Origin: Acorus gramineus
Lineage: Eukaryota > Streptophyta > Magnoliopsida > Acorales > Acoraceae
NCBI GenBank assembly: GCA_030737835.1
Contig: CM060848.1
Location: 10,486,509 to 10,550,508 of the forward strand
Length of the DNA stretch: 64,000 nucleotides
Direction: 5' to 3'
The position numbers and the translations under genes are program-made. Of the stretch, positions 36,980-48,675 are shown in pieces (position 1 is the first letter of the stretch; every line of letters begins with the position of its first letter). Under the pieces are notes generated by a model. That model made no database searches. It was not told the DNA's origin and worked only from the letters and a program-made list of their open reading frames with translations.

Positions 36980-39546
36980 ATGGCTGCGTCATCCTCCACA
37001 GCTTCTAATAATATGGAGAGCGAACCTATAGCTGTAGGCGAAGCTTTAACAGGAGGTGGAGAGCAAACTTGTGCTTTGAAACGAAATTCAGAAGATATAG
37101 GATGGGATTATGGAGAGCTTCTTAATCCAAATGACTTAAACACCTTGAAATGCAAGTTGTGTAGTCACAAGTGTAGTGGGGGTGTTTATCGTATCAAGCA
37201 ACATATTGCAAGGATTAAGGGTAATGTGAAATCATGCCCGAAAGCTAATGAAGAAGATAAAAAAAATGCAAAGCTGCAATAGATGATGTCAAAAAGAAGA
37301 AGCTCGAGAATAACCAACGTGGAAGAGAAGTGAGAGAAGACATCCAAATTTCAAGCCTGCGTGAGCTTGGACTGAAATTGGTTCCAAACATATTTGAAGA
37401 TGATGATGTAACTGAAATTGGTTCCAAAAGACCATGTGAGCTTGGACCAATGGATCGCTATGGATCACAAATAGATCCTGAAGCATCAATGGGTGACCGA
37501 AAACGGATGAAGCAATAAAATATCAATGATTTTATTTGGAAAAAGCGAAGGGATAGTGTGCATCAGTATGTGGCACGTTGGGTGTATGAAGTTGGCATCC
37601 TTTTTCATGCTATTGCAAATGATAGCTTTGATCGATTTGTTGAGGCTATTGGTCAGTTTGGCCCAGGATACAAGCCAACAAATCAATATCATTTGAGTGA
37701 ACCACTGTTGAAGGAAGAGGTGGAGAAAACAAAAGAATCATTGAAGCCGCATGTCGAAGAGTGGAGCAAAAATGGTTGTTCTATCATGCCTGATGCATGG
37801 ACATACGGAAAACAAAGGAGCATTATGAACTTGTGCGTCAATTGTAAGAAAGGCACAAGTTTTCTTTGATCAATTGAGGATTCTGAGGATTCGCAAATCG
37901 CACAACATAAATTTGAGTGGGTTGACAAGTGCATTGAAGAGGTGGGGCCTGAAAATGTTATACAAGTGGTGACAGACAATGCTAGTAACAACATGGCGGC
38001 GGCTAATATATTGAAGGAGAAGAGGCCAAACATTTTTTGGACCTCATGCGCTACTCATACGTTGGATCTCATGCTTGAAGGAATAGGTAAGATCCCTAAA
38101 TTCAAAATAGTGATTGAAAAGGCAAAAGCTTTGACCATCTTTATTTATGCTCATCATAAGTCATTGTCTTTGATGAGAAAGTTCACAAAGAAGAGGGATA
38201 TTGTGAGACCCGGGGTTACCAGATTTGCAAGTGCTTTCCTCACCTTACAAAGTTTGATGGAGAAAAAGGAGAAGCTTAGGCTTTTGTTCTCTTCCGATGA
38301 GTGGATCCAATGCAAATGGTCCAAGAGTGCTAAAGGTAAAATAGCGGCGGCAACCGTTTCAAGCATAAGCTTTTGGAACGGTGTTACTTTGGTTCTAAAT
38401 GTTTTTGCTCCACTTGTAAAGGTTCTTCGGCTTGTTGATGGGGATCAGAAACCTTCAATGGGTTTCTTGGTAGGAGGATCGAAAGATGCAAAACAAGAAA
38501 TAATAGAAGCATACAAGAACAATGAAACTCATTACAAGCCCATCCTAGATATCATCGATGCAAAGGGGAAAGATCGGCTTGATGGTCCATTGCATCTACC
38601 AGGGTATTTTTTGAATCCTTACTGTTACTTCAAGAATGATGAAGAGGAGAATGATACGCATGTCATGGATGCACTCTGGAAATGCGTCGAAACATTCTTC
38701 CCAGATTTTGAGACACAAGATTAAGTGTCCAATGTTGAGGTCTTGAAGTACAGGAATGCCTCTAGAAGTTTTGGTAGAAAAATTGTTGTGGCGGGAAGAA
38801 TGAAGAATGATGAAAAATTTGATCCAGGTAATAGTTTTCATTTTTCATATAAGTTCAATATATTTAAGTTTCATGTTATGATTTAATTATTTACTAATTA
38901 TAATGTCTTGAACTATTAGTTGGATGGTGGTTTAATTATGGTGGTGATACACCAAATTTGCAAAGAATAGCAAAGAGGATTCTTTCATTAACTACTAGTT
39001 CCTCTGGATGTGAAAGAAATTGGAGTACTTTTGAGGGGGTGAGTGATTTACATATTGAAGATTTAATTTCTAGCGATATGTCATATTGAATTAATATAAA
39101 TAGTTAATGCTTGCTTTTCCATTTTTTATAGGGTCCATACAAAGAAGAGGAATAGGCTAGATGCAACAAGACTGAACAATCTGGTCTATGTTCAATTTAA
39201 TTCAAAACTTTTCAATAAGAAAAAATGCAAGCAAGATCGATATGGAGATGTACTACTAGCACAGGAAGCTAGTAAGGCTCAAGGATGGTTTGTTAAAGAG
39301 GGAGATGATGAGGAAGATGAAGAAGTCAGCCCTGGTTCAGGACTTACGTGGAGAATGGTAAGAGAGGCGGCAGAAGCTAATCAAGTTTTGGAGCCTAGGA
39401 AGAGTAGTAGGGGAGTTGGCAATCCCTCTCGTAACATAAGAGAGCTTGACGATGAAGATTTATTTGATTCAGATGAGGAGACAGACGAAGATTGTGATGA
39501 TGAGATTGTGCTTGAAGATTTAGATGAAGATGAAGTTGAGACTTGA
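36980..39546 (+). pseudogene. hAT transposase (BED finger, DUF659-type), broken
   Basis: MAASSSTASNN opens the first frame (36,980-37,282) with a BED finger: WDYGELLNP, CKLCSHKCSGGVYRIKQH. After a frame change (about 37,285-37,330) come FGPGYKPTNQYHL and GCSIMPDAWTYGKQRS (37,558-37,869), then VIQVVTDNASNNMAAANIL and RPGVTRFASAFLTLQS (37,942-38,724), the DDE-core region with DUF659. The hAT dimerisation domain continues at about 38,925-39,040 ([15 protein letters not shown]). After an intron it continues at about 39,132-39,546, ending in an acidic tail (DEETDEDCDDEIVLEDLDED). In-frame stops end the segments at 37,518, 37,869 and 38,724. The architecture and the intron position match the hAT at 15,344-18,913. 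Confidence 0.85.
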
Positions 39547-39953
39547 GAAGACGTGAAAATTTATGGATTGTTCATTTGCTTTTTTTAGTGGACTTTTGGG
39601 TGTTAATTCACTACTATAAGTTTATGTTATGCAAATGACATTCTCTCTTTATTTTCTATATAATATGTGATAAGTGATAACTGCATATTTTTCTCTTCAT
39701 GATTATTTGCACAATTTGTCAATTTCACATTTTCACTTGTGTTCTTTTAATGATTTATTATGTATGTGATAGTTCATAGTTTCATATTCTCTCTTCATTA
39801 TTAAGATATTATCTATGTGTTAGGTCACTTGTTTTCCTCATTTTATTGTATTCATTTTATTTTTTTTATTATTTAGCTATTTTATAGATATTATATATAC
39901 ATGTATGTATTATTTTATATTATTTTGATATGGCTGATTAATCCCTAGTCCCC

Positions 39954-42900
39954 TGTCACGCCCCAGGGCGGCCAACCCCGGGTAGCGGCAAGTGTATATA
40001 TCATATCAGAAACCTACACAGGAGGTCAAATATATATACTCTAAACCACAAATAAAATGACAACACAGATCAAACAGGGCTGACATAATATATACACAAT
40101 GTAGCGGAAGCTAAAAACTGAGTCTGTAATCAAAACATATTACAGACTCGATACACAATCATAAGTCCTGTGAGAGCCAATATACATAGAAACAACTGAA
40201 TATATACGACACGTGCTCAGCACGGAAATACAATACATACAACCGAGATAAGGGATGCTGATAGCCTCTGGTACTCGCGGACGTAGCGCTGCTCCGCTAC
40301 TGAAGAAATCCCTCGGAAAGCTCCAACTGCTGCTCTGGCTCTAGCTCAGGCTCAGTGACCACTGGGGAAAAACATATGCGAGGGGTGAGCCACACGCTCA
40401 GTGAACAGCACAACCCATGCATCACAGACAATATTTACCAATATTCCATTATTTTATCCAGCCATCAATACATAACAACATAATCCAGTGGTTCGTACTT
40501 CGCCGAACCACCACACCCTCACCCTCACCCATCAATGGGTGACATAGGCTATTGGGACTGATAATCATCTATTCACAAATCCAGTAGGTCGCTCATCGCC
40601 AACCCACTACACCCTCACCCTCACCCTACCACGGGTGACATAGGATTTTGGGACTGACTAGGCTGTTGGTCACCCTTGGTCCACCGATAGTCTCTCCCTC
40701 CACTCCGTAGGCCGCCTGGTCTACTCCCACATTCAGCACAGTCCGTCACCAAATCAGGAGGTGCCTACTAATGGGAGCCCTCTGTCAGGAAGGCCCTGTC
40801 TAACGCTGGAGGTAGCCTCTACCGGATCCAACGCAGGGAACAGAACAGCCTATCCATACGCATATGATCCACTCGGACCGCCGACTACATATCATCACAA
40901 CTCAAATGTCATGAATTCCTCTGAATTCAACCAGGTGCATCATCAAGATGCGGGAACATGTACAAAAATCAGCAAGGCTGGAATATCATTGGGGGAAAGA
41001 AACTCGGAAGGGCGGCGTGAGTTCCCGTTATAGGATACCCCGACAACCAAACAAGGAACACGGAGTACCCTAACCCGGGTCTCACCGCTGTCCTTGCAAG
41101 GCCCCTCCCCTATAATATCTACCAACTATGCTAATAATTATACCAATCATACAATCATTACATATAATATTATTGGGACTAGAACCTTGGGAGGGCAGCC
41201 CGAGGTCCCGATACAGGACATCCCGACAACCAAACAAGGAACACGGAGTACCCTAACACGGGTCTCAGCGTTGACCTCGCAAGGCTCCTCCCTATAATAT
41301 TATCCTAAGGCATGCGATCTAACAGATACCAGCATTTAATTTAATAAATAAACTAGTAGGACGCATGCATAGGCCGGGGTTTCCTAGCATGAAAACCAGG
41401 GGACATGCTGCATGGCTCATACGCATATCCTAAGGGTGCAAGTCCCTAACATGCAAGGACTAGGGTAGCATGCATTCTACACATAATTCACACAAGCATG
41501 GATTACATATTATTGTAGGTAATATTTATCCATGGCGCCCCAGGAGAGGTCGGTATACGCCCCAAGTGCGTACAACGCCTCTCTACTGGGTTGGATTGTC
41601 CCACTCACCAGAATCGGGGTCGTCGCGCGACCGTCCGTCTAGATCTGCAAGACAGACAATCAATATGGTGAGTTAAAATCCATAAATACTACAAAAATAC
41701 ATAAACCCACAACTAAACTCCCAACACTCGGGCAAACGTGCATACGACCCGCACGCACGCTAGCCCGAGCACTCCGGCCACTACCCGCACGGCCGGCAAC
41801 CACCCGCACGGCCACCCGACCGCCCGGGTGCACCGCCGCGCCTCCGCCCGCGCACCCCGCACGCCTCGCGCCACCCGCGAGCACCCCGCGCGCACCTCCG
41901 CCACCTCGCCGCGCCTCGCGCGCACCGCCACGGCCTCGCCGCGCCCTCCGCGCACCGCCATGGCCTCGCCGCGCCCTCCGCGCACCGCCACGGCCACCAC
42001 CTCGCGCACGCACCTCCGCTGCCTCAGCCACCACCTCGCGCACGCACCTCCGCTGCCTCAGCCACCACCTCGCGCACGCACCTCCGCTGCCTCAGCCACC
42101 ACCTCGCGCACGCACCTCCCCTGCTCGCACGCCTGGCACCCGCGCGACCAGCTCCTTGCGCACCAGCCCGCCCGGCACCAGCCGCCCAGCACCTCGCGCG
42201 CAGCTCGCCCTCAGCCCCACGCACACAGCCGCACGAACAGCCCCGCGCACAGTCGCCCGAGCAGCTCCCCGCACCAGACCCGTGCGCACTCGCGCGCACG
42301 CACGCGCGCATGCCCGCGCGCGCCCGGCCTGCGCGCCGCCTGGGTTGCTGCCGCTGCTGCTTGCTGCCCGGAACAGGGCCCCAGCCTGCCGAGCACCTCC
42401 AACCACCCCTCCCACTGCCGCCGACCACCTCCAACCACCTCCGACCCCCCTTCGACGACCCCCACTGCCACCGACCACCTCCCAAACACAAACCCCCCCC
42501 TAGCAATCATCTAGACAAGAAAAAGGAGGGAAAGGAGGCTTACCGAGGGGAGGAAGAGGCGTCCGGTGGATCTCCACGCGCCGAAACCCTTCCCAAAAGC
42601 CTTCTCACGTCCCGATCTAGCTTGTCCCTCGGAATGGGCCAAAACAGAGGATGAAAAGGGGAGGTCGGGGAGGCTAGGATCGTGGGAATTCGGATTTGAA
42701 GACACCGGAGCGTAGATCGGGACCCGATCTACACTTCTCGTGCTTTAGGTTTTTGATTTTGAGGGGTGTAGGGGGCTCAAACGGAAGAAAAACGGAGGAG
42801 AGGAGAGAGAGAGAGCAAGTCGGGAAGATGATGAACAGTGAAAAGATATTTTTGATTCCTTTTAAGTAGAGCGTGACTTAAAAACCCGTATACGCTCCGG

Positions 42901-43132
42901 AACTGCGAAATTTTTGCAAACGATGCCAGAATTCGATGAAATTTTCGTGAGAGGTCTAAAATGGCACCAGGACACCAAATATGCAGTCAGATTCCCAATC
43001 GGAGTCCTCTAGCTCAGGACGATAGCTAACAGTCCAAAAATAAGCGGTTCCGATCGAAAACCCTAAAAATTTTAAAAACTGCCAGGACGCTCCAACGGTT
43101 ACCAGCAGGTTAAAAGTGACACAAGTATAACA
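39954..43132 (-). mobile_element. Solo LTR, gypsy family 1, in the hAT element
   Basis: Begins TGTCACGCCCCAGGGCGG and ends GACACAAGTATAACA, flanked by a perfect 5-bp duplication TCCCC (39,949-39,953 and 43,133-43,137). The orientation is antisense by comparison with the gypsy 3' LTR at 54,311-56,876. It is the longest family copy (3179 bp), because it has an internal duplication (about 40,990-41,300) and an extended GC-rich block (41,740-42,360). It landed 49 bp from the right end of the hAT element. No internal region remains. Confidence 0.93.
40990..41300. repeat. Internal duplication inside the solo LTR
   Basis: The block CCCGACAACCAAACAAGGAA, ACACGGAGTACCCTAAC, then GGGTCTCA and CAAGGC, CCTATAATAT occurs twice, at about 41,038-41,122 and 41,222-41,300, spaced by about 184 bases. 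The other three family-1 LTRs in the window lack a second copy. Confidence 0.7.
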
Positions 43133-43357
43133 TCCCCCCCCCCAACTGCCCGACTAGCGCCTAGCGCTTTTTAGAACATTGCCCTTAAATAAATTTATTT
43201 AATATATTTGATCAAATAATGTGATGTATATAAATAAGACCGAGAAGGGTAGAATAACTTTTAGCTTATCCAACCTCAAATATCTAATTTTGAGTTTTTT
43301 TTATATGGTTGTTAAATGGGGAATAACTTGGGTTTATTGAATCTATTATATTTATAT

Positions 43358-43749
43358 GGGAAAATTCCAAAGAACCCCTTATAAACTGCTTGAAATCCAT
43401 ATGACCCTCTGACTTTTCAAAAAGTATATATAACCCCCTCAAAACACATATGTAAATCCAAATAACCCCCTGAGTTAAACTTCCATTGACGGATGATGAA
43501 TATTATGCAAATATTCTGTATGGTTAACTCTGACTAAAACACACATCGTATGAACTTTTGGGTATACTTTGGTTTCAGCAATGTAGACAAAATATTCATA
43601 GAATAATCCTAATATGTCAATGAAAATTTAACTCAAGGGGCTATTTGGATTTACATAGGTGTTTTTAGGAGGATTATATGTATTCACAAAAAATTAGGGG
43701 GTCATATGTATTTTGAACAATTTGCAAGGGGGTAATATGGTTTTTTCCC
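43358..43749. mobile_element. Foldback MITE (CCCCCTGA family)
   Basis: Left arm GGGAAAATTCCAAAGAACCC ... ATGTAAATCCAAATAACCCC and right arm GGGGCTATTTGGATTTACAT ... GGTAATATGGTTTTTTCCC are inverted repeats of about 130 bases around a 130-base centre. No coding frame. A target duplication could not be fixed. Partial relatives lie at about 43,845-43,960 and 45,134-45,240. Confidence 0.7.
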
Positions 43750-43844
43750 TATTATAACTAATAAATGGGGAGAAAGTATTTTCCGTTGGTCACATTTTCT
43801 AGCTTTCCTGGTATACATTTCTGCTTTTTATTAAAAGAAAAATC

Positions 43845-43960
43845 CATAAAACCCCTTGGAAATTATCCAAAATCTATATAATTCCCTGACTTTTTTTAAA
43901 GTCCATATAATCCTTGTAAATACCCCAATTTTGACCGTCTGAAAAAAAGAAAAATATCTC
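43845..43960. repeat. Partial copy of the foldback MITE family
   Basis: AAAATCCATAAAACCCCTTG, CCAAAATCTATATAATTCCC and TGACTTTTTTTAAAGTCCAT correspond to the left arm of the 43,358-43,749 element. The other arm is absent. Confidence 0.5.
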
Positions 43961-45133
43961 AAGCGATATTTAAATAAACCACTTTTGGACCATAAAGAAA
44001 ACTATGTAGGAAAATTAGAGGAGAAAAGAAGAAAAAGATATGGACCAACACTTAGAAAAATTAGGAGGCCAGAAAACCGACGGATACCTCAAACTAGCCG
44101 CCTCTCCCCGATTGCTCAATTGAACAAACCACCCCCCAACCGTTTCCCTTAGGTGGGATATAAAGTTGGTATTAAATGTTGATCATTGATGAAGTTTGTT
44201 CTTGTTAGCCACCCTTCTCTGACGGCTCAATCCCAGTAACCTCCAAATTCCACCGCGAGCTTGAGATGGGACATAAAGTGGTAAATGATGGATAGTTCGA
44301 ACCAGCCAGCGCCCTCCGACGGTTACATTGGAGAAGTTGACCCTCACCTGGATATATCCATAAGGCATAAAGCAATTTTACTTGTGAAGTTACTTAGCTT
44401 CACTCTCTTGTCCAACCCATACTCTTACCCAATAGGCCATTGAATGCGTCTTTTTTTAATCATATTTACTTAGCCTCACCCTCTTAACCAATCAATTCTA
44501 TTGTCCAAGGGATAATCCTATGCATCCCTTTCAACTATAAAAGGAGGGGTGGTAGTGAGAATGAAGGGGTGGAAGAATCCGTTTAGAGAGTGGTGTGTTA
44601 GAACCCAAAGCCAAAAGCCTAGCCAAAGTGATCAAACCTCTATCCCCTCCTCTACCCCACCAAATATCAACTGTCATACCCATATCTCACTTATCCAAAA
44701 GCTAAAATTTATTCAATTCCACCACACTAGCCAAACAAACTCAACTCCATACCTAGGTGCTGCCCAAATTTAGAAAACCAAAAATCCAGGCACTAGGAGG
44801 CTAGGTCAACCCAACCGTCGGACCCAGGTGGCTAAGTTAGAGTAACCGGTGCCCTTTTCCCCATTTAGTAGCCTTTTTTCAAATTCTTATCTAGCAGAAA
44901 GGATTCCCTGTTTTTACTTCTGTGTGCGGTCGACCGTAGCTCAGAGAGAAGAACCCTACAATCTATCCCAGCGAGGCGATCAACATAAACACTAACTTTT
45001 CCTGCTTTTTAAGAAAGTAGATGGCGATCACATAAACACCCCAATCTTTCTAAGAAGCTGTCAAGCAGCTCAGATTCAGGTGGTGATCTAATCAGTCGCA
45101 GGACAGATCAGAACAAGGTTCGAAGAAGCCCCC
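43961..45133. other. Intergenic; possible orphan promoter
   Basis: No coding region is supported. AACTATAAAAGGAGG near 44,535 is a good TATA box and is followed by about 300 bases with LTR-like or UTR-like composition, but no element ends and no downstream frame with a domain were found. Confidence 0.35.
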
Positions 45134-45383
45134 ATACTTTTAATACCCACAACCCCCTCAAAACACCTATGTAAATCCAAATAACCTCCTGAGTTAATGT
45201 TCATTGACAGATAAGAATTATTCTGTTTGGTTAACCCTTATTGGAGTCATTATATAGGCCTGTTGTTGAGCCTATTCCCGGAGGCCCGGAAGTTGGGGAC
45301 TTAAACCAAAATATGAAGAAGTGAAGGATCGATCACTAAATCCTATGGTTTATGGGGACTTAAAAATGAAAAACCCTAATGTG
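45134..45383. repeat. Two partial MITE copies side by side
   Basis: 45,134-45,240 repeats CCCCCTCAAAACACCTATGT and AAATCCAAATAACCTCCTGA from the foldback family at 43,358. 45,293-45,383 repeats GGGACTTAAACCAAAATATG and GATCGATCACTAAATC from the right arm of the Mutator-type MITE at 24,222-24,495. Confidence 0.6.
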
Positions 45384-45497
45384 AATGAACCATAACTATG
45401 TAAACCTATGTGCTACACTACTCTATTTGAATTTGTGGATTGGTTAGACAGGTCATTCTAAGTTGGAGTTCCTAGATCTCTGATGTAGGTAGTCTTT

Positions 45498-46220
45498 GTG
45501 GTTACTCTCAGGTCCATATGGAAGGAACGTTGTCAGCGGCACTTTCATGCAAAGCTGACACATAAAGTGGGAGTCCTCAGACTAGTTTTTCAGGCGGTCC
45601 AGTTGTGTTTCCATTGTTCCATCCTCAAGGAAGATTGGTGTCATGCAGTTCTGGGTTTGGCGGCCACTAGGGGAATCTCTATTGTTTCGTTTGAGAGTGT
45701 CCTTGCCTTAGTCTCTTGGCTACCGCAGGAGGTCGGCCGGGTTAAGGTAAATGCTGAAGGCTCTCTATCGGCGAACATGACGGGGCTATGGCACGGCCAT
45801 TCACAATGAAAATGGTGCGCTACTCTTCGCGGCAGACCAAGAACCAACCTTTAATTCCATAAAAGTTCTAGAATTCCGAGCGATATTGTAGGGATTGAAA
45901 CTCACCATCTCCTTGGGTGCTCCTAAGTTTCTATCGAGAGCGATTCATCTACTGCAATCGCATGGGTTCAAGGGAAGGGTTGTTTACTATGGCGTTCTTT
46001 CAGAGATAAAAACAAGATGATGAACATCCTTCTGCTTTTTGAACCCCTGGGCAATTTCGCACATCTATCGGGAAGGGAACTAGGTGGCTGATCACCTAGC
46101 TGCACGAAGAATCTCTCTGAACCACTCTGTCTTCACTCCGGACCAAATCTGGCTGGATCTGCAGGATCTCCTAGACATGGATGCTGAAGGCACTGTCTAT
46201 GCTCGAGTGCGAAAACGTTG
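45498..46220 (+). mobile_element. LINE 3' remnant, RNase H (RVT_3) domain
   Basis: The plus frame gives TLRSIWKERCQRHFHAKL, then VGRVKVNAEGSLS (usually KxNxDGA), then in a neighbouring frame YGTAIHNENGALLFAA and LEFRAIL (usually AEAxAL), ending VADHLAARRISLNH (usually ADxLAxxG). This is the RNase H-like tail typical of plant LINEs. The first catalytic Asp position reads Glu (NAEG), and frame changes occur near 45,790 and 45,950. The upstream RT is absent. Confidence 0.65.
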
Positions 46221-46327
46221 ACCTGTTCTATCTCGGGTCTTTATTGGTTGTGGGTACTTTGGTCAATATCCTTTTGATGTATTTACTCTTTCTTATTTTT
46301 CTGTAATTTTGTTAAATATAGTTGAAA

Positions 46328-46620
46328 CTACTACTACAAGAAAACAAGGCATTAGCTACGAAATATTTCGTAGCAAAACCCTATGTTTTCGTAGCAAAAT
46401 GTCTTTCTCGACGAAAACATTCCGTAGCTATTATGGTTGCAATTGCCTCGTCGGGGAAAACCTTTTGCTGCGAAAATGTCATTTCGCAGTCAAAGGTCAC
46501 ATTTTGCTAAAAGTATATAAATTAAATTAAAAAAAAAATTGACCTTTCCCTGTGAAATTTTTGGCAGGGAAAGGCCAAATTTTCATAGAAATTTTTTTTT
46601 AATTTTATATATTATAATTA
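46328..46620 (+). mobile_element. CACTA transposon terminus (left end)
   Basis: TACTACAAGAAAACAAGGC near 46,331 is one base from the canonical CACTACAAGAAAA end of plant CACTA elements. It is followed by the usual inverted subterminal pairs: GCTACGAAATATTTCGTAGC, TTTTCGTAGC, CGACGAAAAC and TTTGCTGCGAAAATG. The element would extend to the right. I found no matching TTTTCTTGTAGTG end before the copia insertion at 48,242. Confidence 0.6.
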
Positions 46621-48236
46621 ATTAAATATTTAATTATGACAATAATAATAAATAAAAACACTATTAATATGCAATTCCACCAAATCTGATCACAAAGGAT
46701 TTCCATTCACCTTCATGTGAGTTTCAACAATTCTTCATTATTCTCAGTTTCTAAAAAACAATGGAAGATAAGCGATCCTCAACTTTCCATCTGGAGGAAA
46801 TTGACATTCGCAAACCCATCTATCTAATTCAAACATGATTTTCATGATCACGATCTATAAAACTAAGTTGAGATTTTTATTCGCAAATGAGTTTCACAAG
46901 CTCCAATTCACGATTTACTACAGTATTCAATGTCTAAATGGACTTTTCATCAACAGGCATGTGAATTTTGAAACAAATCAATAGTTAAAATGCTAGTGAC
47001 AAGCTCAGTACGTGTAAAATAATTATCTGAATTTAATCACTAACCTTTGCTGCTACGGATGCATAGCTTACGCTGCTGTCTCGCATGCTCCTGCACTAGC
47101 TCGCATAAAATAATGTCTTGCATGCTCCTGCTGTCTTGCATTCTCTTCAAACTCTACCGCAACAAATTAAAAAAATTCAACAAGGTTTCAAACAAGGATG
47201 ATATCACATACATGGGACCAAAGCTATGCATGAAGAAATGTCGTAAATTCAGGGCACAAAAACTAAATAAAAAAAGAGCATTTTAAATAGACTCAGTATG
47301 TCAAAATTTTATTGATTACCTCCCAGGGATCTAACATTATGATGGAAGAGGTTTTGCGAGCTAGCTCACACAGTTGGATTCGTTGCTTGGCCGATAAAAG
47401 ACCCTACAGAAAGAAGGCTAGTGATCTTATTAAAAATGCACACACGAGAATGAGTGAAAATATATAGCACAAAATTGAAATTCAAACACTCCATCATATG
47501 CCTTTCAATGTATAGTCATTATGCATGGATGGCAGCCATACAGCATAGAAAATTCACCGTGAAATTGAACTACAAAAATGGGTGATATGATATCCCATTT
47601 CTGTGCTCCATGAGACCTTTCGCAAAATAAGAAAGAGAGGAGATAAAACAACAAACAAAATCTGATAAGGATCATCTAGGTTTTACATAATAATTTTAGA
47701 TATAACATTGAGCAGTCACTAATCTGGTGAGAAAGTATGACTTTTTATCATGCAGCTACAAACAAACTAAATCTTCTTAGAGTCATGGGTCATGACACCA
47801 ACGGTTAACATTTATCAATGGAAAATGTGTTATCAACAAAGATTAGTGGCATTCACTTTTCATGAAAATATTTTCCATAACAATGGGGCCATTAATTCCT
47901 AGTTGCAGTATCTTAATAAATCAAGTATTGTTGACAAAAAATGTTGTGGTCATTTATAGCGTAAAAAGGGTATCTCCAGTTCACATTAGTCATAAGCTAA
48001 TCTTGCTCCACATCCCATTGTCTATCACATGCTTACCGCTTACGTAACGATAGCATTTTATCAAATTATTCAAGTGGGTTGAAATTTAGACTGACTACGA
48101 TATTACTTGGGACTTAATTGGAACTGCTCTTTTTTTCTTTTTTTTTTAATGAAGGCTCAATACATTGTCTCAGATTTTCCTATCATTGTATAAATAAAGG
48201 AGATTATATACTACAAAGGGCTATTTACTTTCTTTC
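46621..48236. other. Possible CACTA interior, no gene recognised
   Basis: AT-rich with short frames only. On the minus strand 47,045-47,165 contains repeated GAGCATGCAAGACA/GAGCATGCGAGACAGCAG and could be a decayed coiled-coil exon. This cannot be assigned. No RNA gene seen. Confidence 0.3.
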
Positions 48237-48241
48237 CATAT

Positions 48242-48376
48242 TGTTAGATTATATGTGTTATGTCATTACATACGTTGTGTATTATACGTGTGACTCTTAT
48301 GTACTTGTATATATAAAGGGCTTAAACCCTAAGAGGAATACAATGATTCCGATTATTTCATTCTCTAATTCTAACA
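48242..48376 (+). repeat. Copia 5' LTR, 135 bp
   Basis: Starts TGTTAGATTATATG and ends AATTCTAACA, so the terminal 7 bases are inverted (TGTTAGA/TCTAACA). A TATA-like TATATAAAGGGC lies near 48,310. The primer-binding site follows at once, which fixes the right edge. The left flank CATAT (48,237-48,241) is the expected target-duplication half. Confidence 0.8.
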
Positions 48377-48390
48377 TGGTATCAGAGCCA
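48377..48390 (+). promoter_or_regulatory. Copia primer-binding site
   Basis: TGGTATCAGAGCC immediately follows the LTR end. This is the standard plant copia site complementary to the 3' end of initiator methionine tRNA. Confidence 0.9.
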
Positions 48391-48675
48391 CAATCTAAAA
48401 AACCCTAATTTTTTTTTGAATCCTTCATTGCAGTTGCTGTCGTCGTCGTCGCCGTCGTGCCCCCTACCGCTGTGCACGCAGCCCTTGTTGCTGCTCGTGC
48501 CGCCCCTACCACTGCCGTGCACCGCTCTGCCGCTGCCTTGCGTCGCCCTACAGCTGCCGTGTGCTGTCTCGCGCTGCCCTACCTCGTCGTGCCCTGCTGT
48601 GCCCTGCTGCAGCACGCCCTGCCACGTCGCGCACTGCCGCGTTGTGTCTTGCCGCATGCAAGACCCTGCCCGGAT

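Larger units (their letters stand above)
36324..43181 (+). mobile_element. hAT transposon with a nested solo LTR
   Basis: Perfect 15-bp TIRs CAATGTTCTAAAAAG (36,324-36,338) and CTTTTTAGAACATTG (43,167-43,181) are flanked by a perfect 8-bp duplication CCCTTAAA (36,316-36,323 and 43,182-43,189). Total 6858 bp, of which 3179 bp plus a 5-bp duplication is a later solo LTR at 39,954-43,132, so the original element was about 3.67 kb. The left subterminal region is rich in CTAGGCG motifs. A CTT-rich leader (36,640-36,960) precedes a transposase gene on the plus strand. The perfect TIRs and TSD contrast with a broken transposase, so it may have been moved by another copy's enzyme. Confidence 0.95.

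Noticed and set aside
41660-42654. Several long overlapping frames
   Set aside because: They lie in the CpG-dense block of a solo LTR. The Ala/Arg/Pro/His-rich products in most frames are a composition artefact.
44530-44830. TATA box and UTR-like stretch as a host gene promoter
   Set aside because: No downstream coding exon with a domain follows and the next recognisable sequence is MITE and LINE debris.
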